Assembly (NCBI RefSeq): GCF_000372485.1
Contig: NZ_AQVA01000013.1
Location: forward strand, 1-43,547
Source: Oenococcus oeni DSM 20252 = AWRIB129
GTDB taxonomy: Bacteria > Bacillota > Bacilli > Lactobacillales > Lactobacillaceae
Direction: 5' to 3'
DNA length: 43,547 nucleotides
Part shown: positions 35,915-43,547 of the stretch, piece by piece
How the letters are laid out: the number at the start of each line of letters is the position of its first letter
Numbering within the stretch: position 1 is the first letter of the stretch
Program-made: the position numbers and the translations under genes
Notes under the pieces: generated by a model
What the model was told of the DNA's origin: nothing
Seen by the model: the letters and a program-made list of their open reading frames with translations, nothing else
The model's database searches: none

Positions 35915-37201
35915 TCAAGGCATCAAACTGGGTATGTCAACTCCTAAAACCGAGACCGAGGCTCCAAGTCCGGTTAATTTTTGTTGAATTTGTTCATAGC
36001 CTCTTAAAATATGTTCGGCATGATCAATAATAGTCTGTCCGTCAGCCATCAAGCCAGCAATCACCAAAGCAGCACCAGCGCGGATCTCGGCAGCTTGGAC
36101 ATCAGTCCCGACCAATCTTGGTGATTCGTTAACCTGAATAACGCCACCCTCCAAAGAAGAAATGTCGCCACCCATTCGACGCAGTTCAACAATATGACGA
36201 ATCCGCTGAGGATAGATCGTGTCAACAATTGTCGAAACACCATCTGCTTTCATCAGTAGTGGACTAATCGGTTGCTGCAAATCGGTTGCAAATCCAGGAA
36301 AAGGAGCCGTTGTAATCGTCACAGGCTTTAAATGGCTGGTCGCCGGCACATAAATTTCATCTTCGGAGATTCGAAGATGGACACCCATTTCAATCAGCTT
36401 AGAAGTAAATGACTCCAAATGCTCCGGGATAACATTTTTGACTGTTACGCCATCTCCGATTGCCGCTGCTGCCGTGATATAAGTACCAGCTTCGATTCGA
36501 TCGGGAATAATCGCATGAACAGCCGATGAACGTAAAACCGGAACTCCGGTAATTCGAATCGTATCAGTTCCGGCTCCACGAATATTTGCACCCATATTAT
36601 TCAAAAAAGTCGCTAAATCAATAATTTCCGGTTCACGAGCAACATTTTCCAATATTGTCAAACCCTTAGCCCGAACAGAAGCCATAATTAAATTCATGGT
36701 TGCGCCGACAGAAACCTTATCAAAAAAAATCTCGGCGCCGTGAAGTCCTTCGGGGCCGGTTGTAATATAAATCGTATCATTTTCTTCGCGGACCATGGCA
36801 CCGAGTGCCTTAAAGCCTTTAATATGCTGGTCGATCGGTCGTGGACCGATGTTGTCGCCACCAGGGAAAGTGACAGTTGCCTTGCCAAATTTTCCCAATA
36901 AGGCACCCATGAAATAATAGGATGCTCGCAAAGATTTTATTGCATCTTTTGGCAGAGGGGCGTCAACTATATGTGTCGGATCAATTTCTAAAAAGCCGTT
37001 TTCAAAATTAGAAGAAACATTCATTGATCGAAGAATTAACTGTAGATTCTTAACATCCAAAATTGCTGGAACCGTGTCGAAACGAACCGGGGTTTCTGCA
37101 AGAATTGAAGCCGGAATCAAAGCAACAGTAGAGTTCTTTGCTCCACCGATCGTAACTTCACCATGCAGGCGTTTTCCGCCATTGATTAAGATTTTGGTCA
37201 T
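35915..37201 (-). CDS. murA: UDP-N-acetylglucosamine 1-carboxyvinyltransferase
   Basis: First committed enzyme of peptidoglycan synthesis: adds enolpyruvate from PEP to UDP-GlcNAc. It has 428 residues and two inside-out alpha/beta domains. The start GGAKNSTVALI, LRASYYFMGALL and the end block IRAGAALVIAGLMADG are conserved. The mobile-loop nucleophile position, normally Cys in PGGCxxGxRPID, is Asp116 here (FPGGDNIGPRPIDQH; codon 36856-36854 is GAC). Cys-to-Asp MurA enzymes remain active but are not alkylated by fosfomycin. It lies 33 bases after pyrG, probably read from the same transcript. Confidence 0.96.
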   Translation of the reverse strand: MTKILINGGKRLHGEVTIGGAKNSTVALIPASILAETPVRFDTVPAILDVKNLQLILRSMNVSSNFENGFLEIDPTHIVDAPLPKDAIKSLRASYYFMGALLGKFGKATVTFPGGDNIGPRPIDQHIKGFKALGAMVREENDTIYITTGPEGLHGAEIFFDKVSVGATMNLIMASVRAKGLTILENVAREPEIIDLATFLNNMGANIRGAGTDTIRITGVPVLRSSAVHAIIPDRIEAGTYITAAAAIGDGVTVKNVIPEHLESFTSKLIEMGVHLRISEDEIYVPATSHLKPVTITTAPFPGFATDLQQPISPLLMKADGVSTIVDTIYPQRIRHIVELRRMGGDISSLEGGVIQVNESPRLVGTDVQAAEIRAGAALVIAGLMADGQTIIDHAEHILRGYEQIQQKLTGLGASVSVLGVDIPSLMP

Positions 37202-37234
37202 TACTCTTAATTCTAACTTATATTCCTTTAGATT

Positions 37235-38869
37235 TCAGTCTTTTAGCTTCTCCTCGTATGCAAGAGCCGCTTGAATAAAAGCGGCATAAAGTCCCTCTGG
37301 ACGGTCGGGACGGCTTAAAAATTCCGGATGGTACTGAACAGCAATGAAGAAATCATTTTGAGGATATTCAATAATTTCTACCAGAGAGTTGTCCGGAGAA
37401 GTACCGGCGAAAACCATTCCTGCTTTTTCAAACTGTTCGCGATAATCGTTATTAAATTCATAACGGTGACGATGGCGCTCGGAAATTTCTGAAACGTTAT
37501 TGTAAGCTTCGGCCGTCTTAGTGCCGGCTTTCAATATTGCCGGGTAGGAACCCAATCGCATCGTGCCACCGATTTTTGTGATTTTCTTTTGTGAATCCAT
37601 TAATCCAACTACCGGATAAGGAGTATCAGGATTCATTTCTGTCGAATTGGCATTCGACATCCCGACAGCATCGCGGGCAAATTCGACAGAGGCCATCTGC
37701 ATCCCCAGGCAAACACCAAAAAAGGGAATATTGTTTTCACGAGCATATTTAATCGCTGAAATCATACCTTCAATCCCACGCGGCCCGAAACCGCCTGGAA
37801 CAATGACACCATCGATTCCTGCCAATTTTTCGGCAACATTATTATCTGTCAGCATCTCGGAATTAATACTTTTCAAAGTAATTTTGGAATCAACCGCATA
37901 ACCGGCATGCTTTAAAGCTTCATGAACCGAAATATAAGCATCCGGCAAATCAGTATATTTCCCTACCAAAGCAATCTTAATTTCTTTAGATAAATGACGA
38001 ATTCGGTCAACCAAAGCCCCCCATTGAGAAAGATTGGCTTTTGGTTGGCTACCAAGGCCTAATTTTTCCAAAACAACCTGATCCATGTTTTGGGCGGCTA
38101 AATTCAAAGGAACCGAATATAAAACATCCGAATCAATCGACTGAATGATTGCCTCGGTTGGGACATCGGTAAATTCAGAAAGTTTTTCTTTCATACTATC
38201 GGTAATCGCTTTTTCGGAACGAACAACAATCATGTCCGGCTGAATTCCCATTCCACGCAATTCATGAACGGAATGTTGGGTTGGTTTTGTTTTTAATTCA
38301 CCGGCTGCCCGCAAAAAAGGTACGAGTGAAACGTGAATGTAAAAAGTATTGTCCGATCCAACTTCTTTTTTCATTTGCCGAATCGCTTCAATAAATGCCA
38401 TCGATTCGATATCACCGATCGTTCCCCCAATTTCCGTAATAATTACATCGGCTTCGGATTCTTTTGCACCGCGAAAAATCTTGTCCTTGATGGCATCGGT
38501 CACATGAGGAATAACTTGCACTGTCCTACCCATATAGTCACCGGTTCGTTCACGATCAATTACCTCTTGATAAATCTTTCCCGAAGTAACATTAGAATAC
38601 TTATTGGTATTAATATCCATGAAACGTTCATAATGGCCAAGATCAAGATCAGTTTCAACGCCATCCTGGGTCACAAAAGTTTCACCATGCTGATAAGGCG
38701 ACATCGTACCTGGATCCGGATTCAAATAAGGATCGAATTTTTGAACGGTCACTGCCAGTCCCCGAGACTTGAGCAAACGGCCGAGACTTGCTGCAACAAT
38801 GCCTTTTCCAAGCGAAGAAACAACCCCACCAGTCACAAAAATATATTTAGTTTGTTTCTTGTCTGTCAT
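37235..38869 (-). CDS. pyrG: CTP synthase
   Basis: Makes CTP from UTP, ATP and glutamine. It has 544 residues: an N-terminal synthetase domain ([36 protein letters not shown]) and a C-terminal class I glutaminase with oxyanion [10 protein letters not shown], nucleophile Cys in FFGVCLGMQ, and the His-Glu pair in QYHPEF. It is preceded by an attenuator with a GGGC start, like the CTP-sensing leaders of other Firmicutes. It runs just ahead of murA. Confidence 0.98.
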   Translation of the reverse strand: MTDKKQTKYIFVTGGVVSSLGKGIVAASLGRLLKSRGLAVTVQKFDPYLNPDPGTMSPYQHGETFVTQDGVETDLDLGHYERFMDINTNKYSNVTSGKIYQEVIDRERTGDYMGRTVQVIPHVTDAIKDKIFRGAKESEADVIITEIGGTIGDIESMAFIEAIRQMKKEVGSDNTFYIHVSLVPFLRAAGELKTKPTQHSVHELRGMGIQPDMIVVRSEKAITDSMKEKLSEFTDVPTEAIIQSIDSDVLYSVPLNLAAQNMDQVVLEKLGLGSQPKANLSQWGALVDRIRHLSKEIKIALVGKYTDLPDAYISVHEALKHAGYAVDSKITLKSINSEMLTDNNVAEKLAGIDGVIVPGGFGPRGIEGMISAIKYARENNIPFFGVCLGMQMASVEFARDAVGMSNANSTEMNPDTPYPVVGLMDSQKKITKIGGTMRLGSYPAILKAGTKTAEAYNNVSEISERHRHRYEFNNDYREQFEKAGMVFAGTSPDNSLVEIIEYPQNDFFIAVQYHPEFLSRPDRPEGLYAAFIQAALAYEEKLKD

Positions 38870-38930
38870 AAAATAAAAAAAACTCCCGACTTATTAGGTT
38901 AGGAGCTTGGCTCTATCGATTAGAGCGCCC
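38870..38930 (-). promoter_or_regulatory. pyrG leader with CTP-sensing attenuator
   Basis: The predicted transcript begins GGGC (38930-38927). Downstream, the arms AAGCTCC (38908-38902) and GGAGTTT (38886-38880) form a terminator with a long U run, just before the pyrG ATG. The 5' arm and the following bases are pyrimidine-rich (CTCCTAACC). In B. subtilis and L. lactis, low CTP causes extra G addition at GGG, and the G run pairs with such a tract to block the terminator. The layout is seen; the mechanism is assumed by analogy. A second hairpin, GCTCTA/TAGAGC, lies at the 5' end. Confidence 0.75.
38875..38908 (-). terminator. pyrG attenuator terminator
   Basis: AAGCTCC/GGAGTTT (one G-U pair), with UCC/GGGA pairing continuing inside, and T7 plus ATTTT after it. 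The pyrG GGGAG ribosome site lies in the 3' arm. Confidence 0.75.
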
Positions 38931-38938
38931 TTATTCAC

Positions 38939-38965
38939 ATTACAGGTATGTTTGACAATCGTCAA
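38939..38965 (-). promoter_or_regulatory. pyrG promoter
   Basis: Minus-strand TTGACG (38965-38960) and TGTAAT (38944-38939) with a 15-base spacer, eight bases before the GGGC start. Alternatively, TAATGT with a 17-base spacer could act as the -10. Confidence 0.6.
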
Positions 38966-39021
38966 GCTCTCTTTCTTGAAAATAAGAATTCAGAAAACGA
39001 AAGCTGAAAATGTCTTCCAAT

Positions 39022-39047
39022 TTAAAAATCCCACTGAAATCAGTGGA
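39022..39047 (-). terminator. Terminator after rpoE
   Basis: Minus-strand TCCACTG and CAGTGGGA arms around a short loop, followed by TTTTTA, 14 bases after the rpoE stop. Confidence 0.88.
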
Positions 39048-39062
39048 ATTAAAGATATCTGA

Positions 39063-39653
<591 letters not shown>

Positions 39654-39676
39654 TATTCCTTTTCCTGTCTAGGATG

Positions 39677-40117
39677 CTAATCTATCTTACTAACCGTTGG
39701 TGAAAATTGCAAGGTTAAATCGAATTTTCCTAAAGAATCCTTATCCTGAAACAATTCATACTCTATATGTAAGGAACCGGTCGCATCGACTTGATCGAAA
39801 TCAACATTCTCCGTTTTAACAAGCATATCTATAATTCCCTGATCAGAGGCGTATTTTGATTCAGCCAGGTCGATTTTTTCATCATATACAAGTACCGTTC
39901 TACCGCCATGACCAAAATAGACAACTCGGGTTTTTTCTGGGGCAACTTCCAAGCGTATAAGATGATTTTCCATTTTATAAAGAATTGTATAAGAATGATC
40001 TTCGTTTAAAAGCAAGTCCCCTTGAACCGCTTGATTAACTGTCTGCTGTTCGCCGGCTTGATCAATTTTCGAAGCAATTTTGATATTAATAGCCGATTTA
40101 AAACTGTCTCTCATCAT
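39677..40117 (-). CDS. DUF1934 protein (YwiB-like, calycin fold)
   Basis: A beta-rich protein of about 146 residues in the DUF1934/YwiB family, predicted to form a small calycin-like barrel. Motifs include the repeated strands SYTILYKME, HLIRLEVAPEKTRVVYFGHGGRT and the end GKFDLTLQF. Function unknown. Starts ATG 40117 or 40114 have no ribosome site, and a TATAAT box ends only four bases upstream, so the message may be leaderless. It is divergent from the dNTPase gene. Confidence 0.8.
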   Translation of the reverse strand: MMRDSFKSAINIKIASKIDQAGEQQTVNQAVQGDLLLNEDHSYTILYKMENHLIRLEVAPEKTRVVYFGHGGRTVLVYDEKIDLAESKYASDQGIIDMLVKTENVDFDQVDATGSLHIEYELFQDKDSLGKFDLTLQFSPTVSKID

Positions 40118-40121
40118 TAAA

Positions 40122-40150
40122 ATTATACAGTTGTTCAATAATAGTCTAAA
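40122..40150 (-). promoter_or_regulatory. Promoter directly abutting the ywiB-like start codon
   Basis: Minus-strand TTTAGA (40150-40145), 17 bases, then TATAAT (40127-40122), with tandem ATG codons at 40117 and 40114. The expected start point falls on or next to an ATG. Confidence 0.62.
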
Positions 40151-40159
40151 ATTTAATTA

Positions 40160-41452
40160 ATGACAACTCTTAATTCTGAAAAAGTCTTCCGAGATCCAAT
40201 TCTTGGTTTTATTCATGTTGATGATTCGATTATTCTGGATTTAATTAATTCGCACGAGATGCAGCGTCTGCGTCGGATTAAACATCTTGGAGTAGCCAAT
40301 TCAGTTTTTCACGGTGGGGAACAATCACGTTTCCAACATTCACTGGGTGTTTATGAAATATCTCGACGAATGATCCAAGCCCTTGACGACAACGAAAAAT
40401 TTGCTAATGAAAGACACTGGGATCATGAAAATGATTTATTGGTTCAAGCTGCCGCTCTGCTTCACGATGTCGGCCATGGAGCTTATTCCCATACTTTCGA
40501 GCATTTGTTTGATACTGTCCACGAACAGTTCACTCAAAAAATTATTGTCGATCCGAGCACCGAAGTGAATGCTATTTTGAAAACTGTTTCAAATGATTTT
40601 CCAGAGCGAGTTGCAGCGGTAATTGGAAAAAGCTATCCGGATAAAAGAGTTGTTCAACTGATTAGTTCGCAACTGGATGCCGATCGAATGGATTATTTGT
40701 TAAGAGACGCTTATTATACCGGCGCGGAATACGGTCGATATGATATCGAAAGAATTCTTCGCTTAATGCGGCCGATTAAAGACGGTTTCGCTTTTGATAT
40801 CGCCGGTGTCCATTCGATTGAGGATTATGTAATTTCCCGTTATCAAATGTATTTGCAGGTTTATTTCCACCCTGTCTCACGCGGAATGGAAGTCGTTTTG
40901 GAAAATCTTCTGATTCGGGCACAGGATATATTTGATAAAGATCCGGATAATCCTATTTTCTTCCCTATTATTAGACCGATTTTTGCTTTGAAAAACAAAA
41001 TAGACATTCAAGACTACATTTCTTTGGATGATTCGGTTTTTAATACCGCCTTTAATATCTGGCAAAAAGTCGATGATAAAATTCTGGCCGATTTGTCCAA
41101 AAGATTCTTAGATCGTAAACCCCTCAAATCAATTGTTCTCAATGAGAAAACAAAAGACCTCATTCCAAGTCTTAGAAAGAAGATCAAAGATCGTGGATTC
41201 GATCCGAAATATTATACTGGTGAGAATGACGCAACCGATCTTCCTTATGAGAGTTATTCGCCAAAAACCGGCGAAGAGGGAATTAAATTTGTTTATCCCG
41301 ATGGTCAACAGGTCGAACTTTCAAAATTGAGTCCATTGGTCGAAGCAATCAATGGAAAGGAATCAATCGACCGACGCTTCTTTTTCCCGAGAGAAATGCT
41401 TAGCAATCCGGAAATTAATCAACTTTACCTAAAATACAAAAAAACCTATTAA
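40160..41452 (+). CDS. HD-domain dNTP triphosphohydrolase (YwfO-like)
   Basis: A 430-residue HD-superfamily enzyme like B. subtilis YwfO and E. faecalis EF1143, which remove triphosphate from dNTPs. Metal ligands are in QSRFQHSLGVYE (His), ALLHDVGHGAYSHTFEH (HD and further His) and SSQLDADRMDYLLRDAYYTG (Asp), the last being a very typical block. The N-terminus FRDPILGFIHVDD is also diagnostic. No ribosome site is evident before the ATG. Likely role: control of dNTP pools. Confidence 0.92.
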   Translation: MTTLNSEKVFRDPILGFIHVDDSIILDLINSHEMQRLRRIKHLGVANSVFHGGEQSRFQHSLGVYEISRRMIQALDDNEKFANERHWDHENDLLVQAAALLHDVGHGAYSHTFEHLFDTVHEQFTQKIIVDPSTEVNAILKTVSNDFPERVAAVIGKSYPDKRVVQLISSQLDADRMDYLLRDAYYTGAEYGRYDIERILRLMRPIKDGFAFDIAGVHSIEDYVISRYQMYLQVYFHPVSRGMEVVLENLLIRAQDIFDKDPDNPIFFPIIRPIFALKNKIDIQDYISLDDSVFNTAFNIWQKVDDKILADLSKRFLDRKPLKSIVLNEKTKDLIPSLRKKIKDRGFDPKYYTGENDATDLPYESYSPKTGEEGIKFVYPDGQQVELSKLSPLVEAINGKESIDRRFFFPREMLSNPEINQLYLKYKKTY

Positions 41453-41468
41453 AATTACGAGTAAATAA

Positions 41469-41975
41469 TTATTGTCGATTCAAGAAACCGATTTTTTCTT
41501 CATCTTCCGATATTTTTTTATCACGAATTATTGTCACTGATACAGGAGCGGTCTTTGCAATGTAACTCGCTTGAGAGCCTAAATGGCTTGACCATCCGGT
41601 TCTTGAATGTGCCCCAACAACGACCAAATCGATATCAGTATGTGGTAAAACATCTTTGACAACTGTTTCACCGGCATTGTCCCCTTGAGCGAACATTTTT
41701 TCTACTCGATCATTTTTTAAACCAAAATTTTTGGCTATCTGTTGGTAATCCATTAACGCTTTATCGATTCTATCTTGAAGCAGACTCATTTCATTAGCGT
41801 CCAAACGCGTTGTCACCGGCAGTTCATCCTCTTCAAGGACAGATAGGATTGTTAATTTTGCATGATCTTCCTTAGCTTGATGAATTGCAAAACTCAACGC
41901 AGATTGACCCTGAGGCGAGTCATCAACAGCGGCAAGAACATGTTTGAATTGTTTTGGCTTGAATTTGCTAACCAT
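41469..41975 (-). CDS. Universal stress protein (UspA family)
   Basis: A 168-residue single-domain UspA protein. The first strand reads HVLAAVDDSPQGQSALSFAI, and the nucleotide-binding end reads VVVGAHSRTGWSSHLGSQAS, close to the ATP-binding G2xG9xG(S/T) pattern. Such proteins support survival under acid or other stress by unknown means. It converges with the dNTPase gene. A long perfect palindrome lies upstream (42098-42123) and may be its control site. Confidence 0.93.
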   Translation of the reverse strand: MVSKFKPKQFKHVLAAVDDSPQGQSALSFAIHQAKEDHAKLTILSVLEEDELPVTTRLDANEMSLLQDRIDKALMDYQQIAKNFGLKNDRVEKMFAQGDNAGETVVKDVLPHTDIDLVVVGAHSRTGWSSHLGSQASYIAKTAPVSVTIIRDKKISEDEEKIGFLNRQ

Positions 41976-42097
41976 AAGTGCTCAACGTCCCCTTACAAAT
42001 TAAGAAATACCAAATTTAATTTAAATCTGGTAATAACCCAAAGGCCATAAATCTGCTGAAACAAAAGCCCAGCATCATTAAAAACCGTGAAATTATT

Positions 42098-42123
42098 TAT
42101 TATAGGTTGTTGAACCTATAATA
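42098..42123. repeat. 26-bp perfect inverted repeat upstream of the usp gene
   Basis: Arms TATTATAGGTT and AACCTATAATA are perfect, 11 bases each, around GTTG. There is no T run after it, so it is not an ordinary terminator. TATAAT occurs on both strands within it, so it could be a promoter with a built-in operator. Confidence 0.8.
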
Positions 42124-42161
42124 CTTCCCAAGTTAAATTATCGTATAAGCACTCCTGAGAA

Positions 42162-42845
42162 TCAAAAAAGTTTTCCAATATAGTAGTGAATTGCAACAGT
42201 TATCAGTCCGATCACAATATTTCGAATAATTGCCGGCCGCAAATGAAACTCGCCAAGTTTGGCTGCCAAACTTCCAGTAAGAGCAACAGCAAAAGTCGTT
42301 GCAACGATTGTTCCGGCAAATTTGAGATGGCCCGGCAATAAAAGCATTGCCAGTAGTGGAAACAAACCACCCAAAGCAGCACTAATCAAAGAGCTAAAAG
42401 CCGCCCCCCATGGATTTACATACTCGCCGATTTTTAAAGTATATTTAGCGGAAACAAGCGACTCAATCTCATGTTTTTGAATCAATTCATCAGCAATAAA
42501 ATATGCAGTTTCTCTGTTAACTCCCCAACTGATGTAGTTTCTAGCGATCGTTTTACGTGCATAATTTTTGTCACGATCAATTTTCCTTTGTTCAATTTTA
42601 ATAACAGCTCTTTCGATCTCGCGTTGCGCAGAGACGGAGGCATATTCTCCAGCTGCCATCGAAAAAGCGCAGGATAACAAATCGGAAAAGCCTGCAACCA
42701 GAATTAAAAAATTATTACTCGTTGCTGCAGCCGTTGAAAATAGAACGCCGACAACCGTTAGAATCCCATCATTGGAACCAAGGACACCAGCTCTAATCTT
42801 GTTTAAACGCTGCTCTAAAGTCTGCTTGTTTTTGGAATTTTTCAT
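42162..42845 (-). CDS. VIT1/CCC1-family metal transporter (second copy)
   Basis: A 227-residue membrane protein of the VIT/CCC1 iron-manganese transporter family. It has about five helices, with helix one reading AGVLGSNDGILTVVGVLFS and helix two FSMAAGEYASVSAQREIERA, both diagnostic, plus a charged helical stretch between helices two and three. It is tandem with a paralogue: its ATG overlaps the end of the upstream copy by four bases, so they are translationally coupled. Direction and metal (Fe2+ or Mn2+) are not certain. Confidence 0.93.
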   Translation of the reverse strand: MKNSKNKQTLEQRLNKIRAGVLGSNDGILTVVGVLFSTAAATSNNFLILVAGFSDLLSCAFSMAAGEYASVSAQREIERAVIKIEQRKIDRDKNYARKTIARNYISWGVNRETAYFIADELIQKHEIESLVSAKYTLKIGEYVNPWGAAFSSLISAALGGLFPLLAMLLLPGHLKFAGTIVATTFAVALTGSLAAKLGEFHLRPAIIRNIVIGLITVAIHYYIGKLF

Positions 42846-43522
42846 TTATGCAGCAACCTTCCAATTAAGTATGTAGCTGTCATTGTAAATAAACCGGAAA
42901 GGACATTTCTAGTAATACCTTTTTTTCGGTCATTGTTGCCAATCCGAGCAGCCAGATATCCAGTAATTATCAAGGCAAGCAGTACCCCAAAATAGGTCGA
43001 AGCAACCTTATAAGAACGGTTAACCATTAAAATTGCCAACATTGGCAGGGTAGCACCAATCGGGAAACTAATAAAAGAAGCCAAAGCGGCATGATAAGGA
43101 TTTATTTTATCGCTAATATTAAATCCGTGTTTAACGCGGACAGCTGTTTCAATCGGCTTGGTCTTCATCATTTCGCTGGCAGCCCTTTGAGCGAGTTCTT
43201 TTGAAATGTCGTCTTTAATTAAAAAATCTTTTACCAAAGAAATTTGTTGATTAAAAGATTCCTGATTAGCAATTTCTTCTTTTTCAATCGCAGCATTTTC
43301 GGCATCACGTTGCCCATGTACAGAGACATATTCTCCAGCTGCCATCGAAATCATGCCGGCAATTGTCCCGGAAAATCCGGCAACAAAAATTACCCAATTA
43401 TCATTAGTACGACCCTGAGTCGCGGCAAAGACACCCAAAACAATCCCAGCTACTGAAATGATGCCATCATTTGCCCCCATCACACTCGCCCGGACAACAT
43501 TTATCTTCTCAGCTAAATTCAT
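42842..43522 (-). CDS. VIT1/CCC1-family metal transporter (first copy)
   Basis: Paralogue of the next gene, 226 residues from ATG 43522. It has SVMGANDGIISVAGIVLGV, SMAAGEYVSVHGQRDAENAA, the membrane-exit charged helix, and LGNL-like closing helices ending TYLIGRLLHK. The start at 43522 is preferred because GGAGAG lies four to five bases upstream; an ATG at 43534 overlaps that site. The two copies probably act together, perhaps as a heterodimer (inference). Confidence 0.92.
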   Translation of the reverse strand: MNLAEKINVVRASVMGANDGIISVAGIVLGVFAATQGRTNDNWVIFVAGFSGTIAGMISMAAGEYVSVHGQRDAENAAIEKEEIANQESFNQQISLVKDFLIKDDISKELAQRAASEMMKTKPIETAVRVKHGFNISDKINPYHAALASFISFPIGATLPMLAILMVNRSYKVASTYFGVLLALIITGYLAARIGNNDRKKGITRNVLSGLFTMTATYLIGRLLHK

Positions 43523-43547
43523 ATTTCTCTCCATATAAATAAAAATG

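Noticed and set aside
38945-38975. TTGAC/GTCAA dyad near the pyrG promoter as a repressor site
   Set aside because: It coincides with the -35 box itself and is only five bases per arm; chance is likely.

Overview
The window looks like a chromosome segment of a low-GC Gram-positive lactic acid bacterium of the Leuconostocaceae, most likely Oenococcus. The reasons are AT-rich DNA, strong AAGGAG-type ribosome sites, rpoE (RNA polymerase delta), type-B rpmE2, a catabolic-type acetolactate synthase, sucrose phosphorylase and alpha-galactosidase, plus an unusually high load of single-base frameshifts. Oenococcus is known to lack mutS and mutL. The genus is an inference from gene content, not a search result.

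Layout. 0-1 kb: the end of an exopolysaccharide/capsule cluster (DUF4422 protein, priming sugar transferase) and a GtrA flippase. 1.5-9.5 kb: metG, an amino acid permease, an HD phosphohydrolase, a lone Mrr-type restriction enzyme, and then decaying genes (phosphatase, alpha/beta hydrolase, small membrane protein). 9.5-12.4 kb: a reverse-transsulfuration operon (mccA-mccB-cysE) behind a complete, readable cysteine attenuator: promoter, Cys-rich 25-residue leader peptide, and three mutually exclusive hairpins. 12.4-14.4 kb: ABC ATPase remnant, CHY zinc-finger protein, small membrane ORF, alpha/beta hydrolase. 14.5-17.8 kb: alsS plus an AEC-family permease, divergent from a MarR regulator, with three tandem 14-bp dyads between them. 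17.8-21.7 kb: frameshifted sugar porter, flavodoxin-fold reductase, esterase, membrane protein.

21.8-27.9 kb is a probable envelope-stress unit: two tiny membrane proteins, a GlsB-like protein, a two-component system, a downstream membrane protein and an HxxxD acyltransferase. Its two promoters carry the same direct repeat at the same distance from the -10 box, so they look like one regulon. The response regulator, the GlsB-like gene and the last membrane gene are each frameshifted. A truncated MFS exporter and a dead Rgg-type regulator lie next to it. 27.9-34 kb: frameshifted sucrose phosphorylase, zinc alcohol dehydrogenase, GH36 alpha-galactosidase and aldo/keto reductase (sugar use).

34-43.5 kb is housekeeping: C69 dipeptidase, rpmE2, murA (Asp in place of the fosfomycin-target Cys), pyrG with a GGGC-start attenuator, rpoE, a ywiB-like gene that may be leaderless, an HD dNTPase, a universal stress protein, and two tandem VIT/CCC1 metal transporters.

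At least eleven genes are broken. Most breaks are one-base changes in homopolymers, and repairing them restores the usual family length. All fall in accessory genes and none in metG, pyrG, murA, rpoE or cysE. No rRNA, tRNA, IS element or CRISPR array was recognised.
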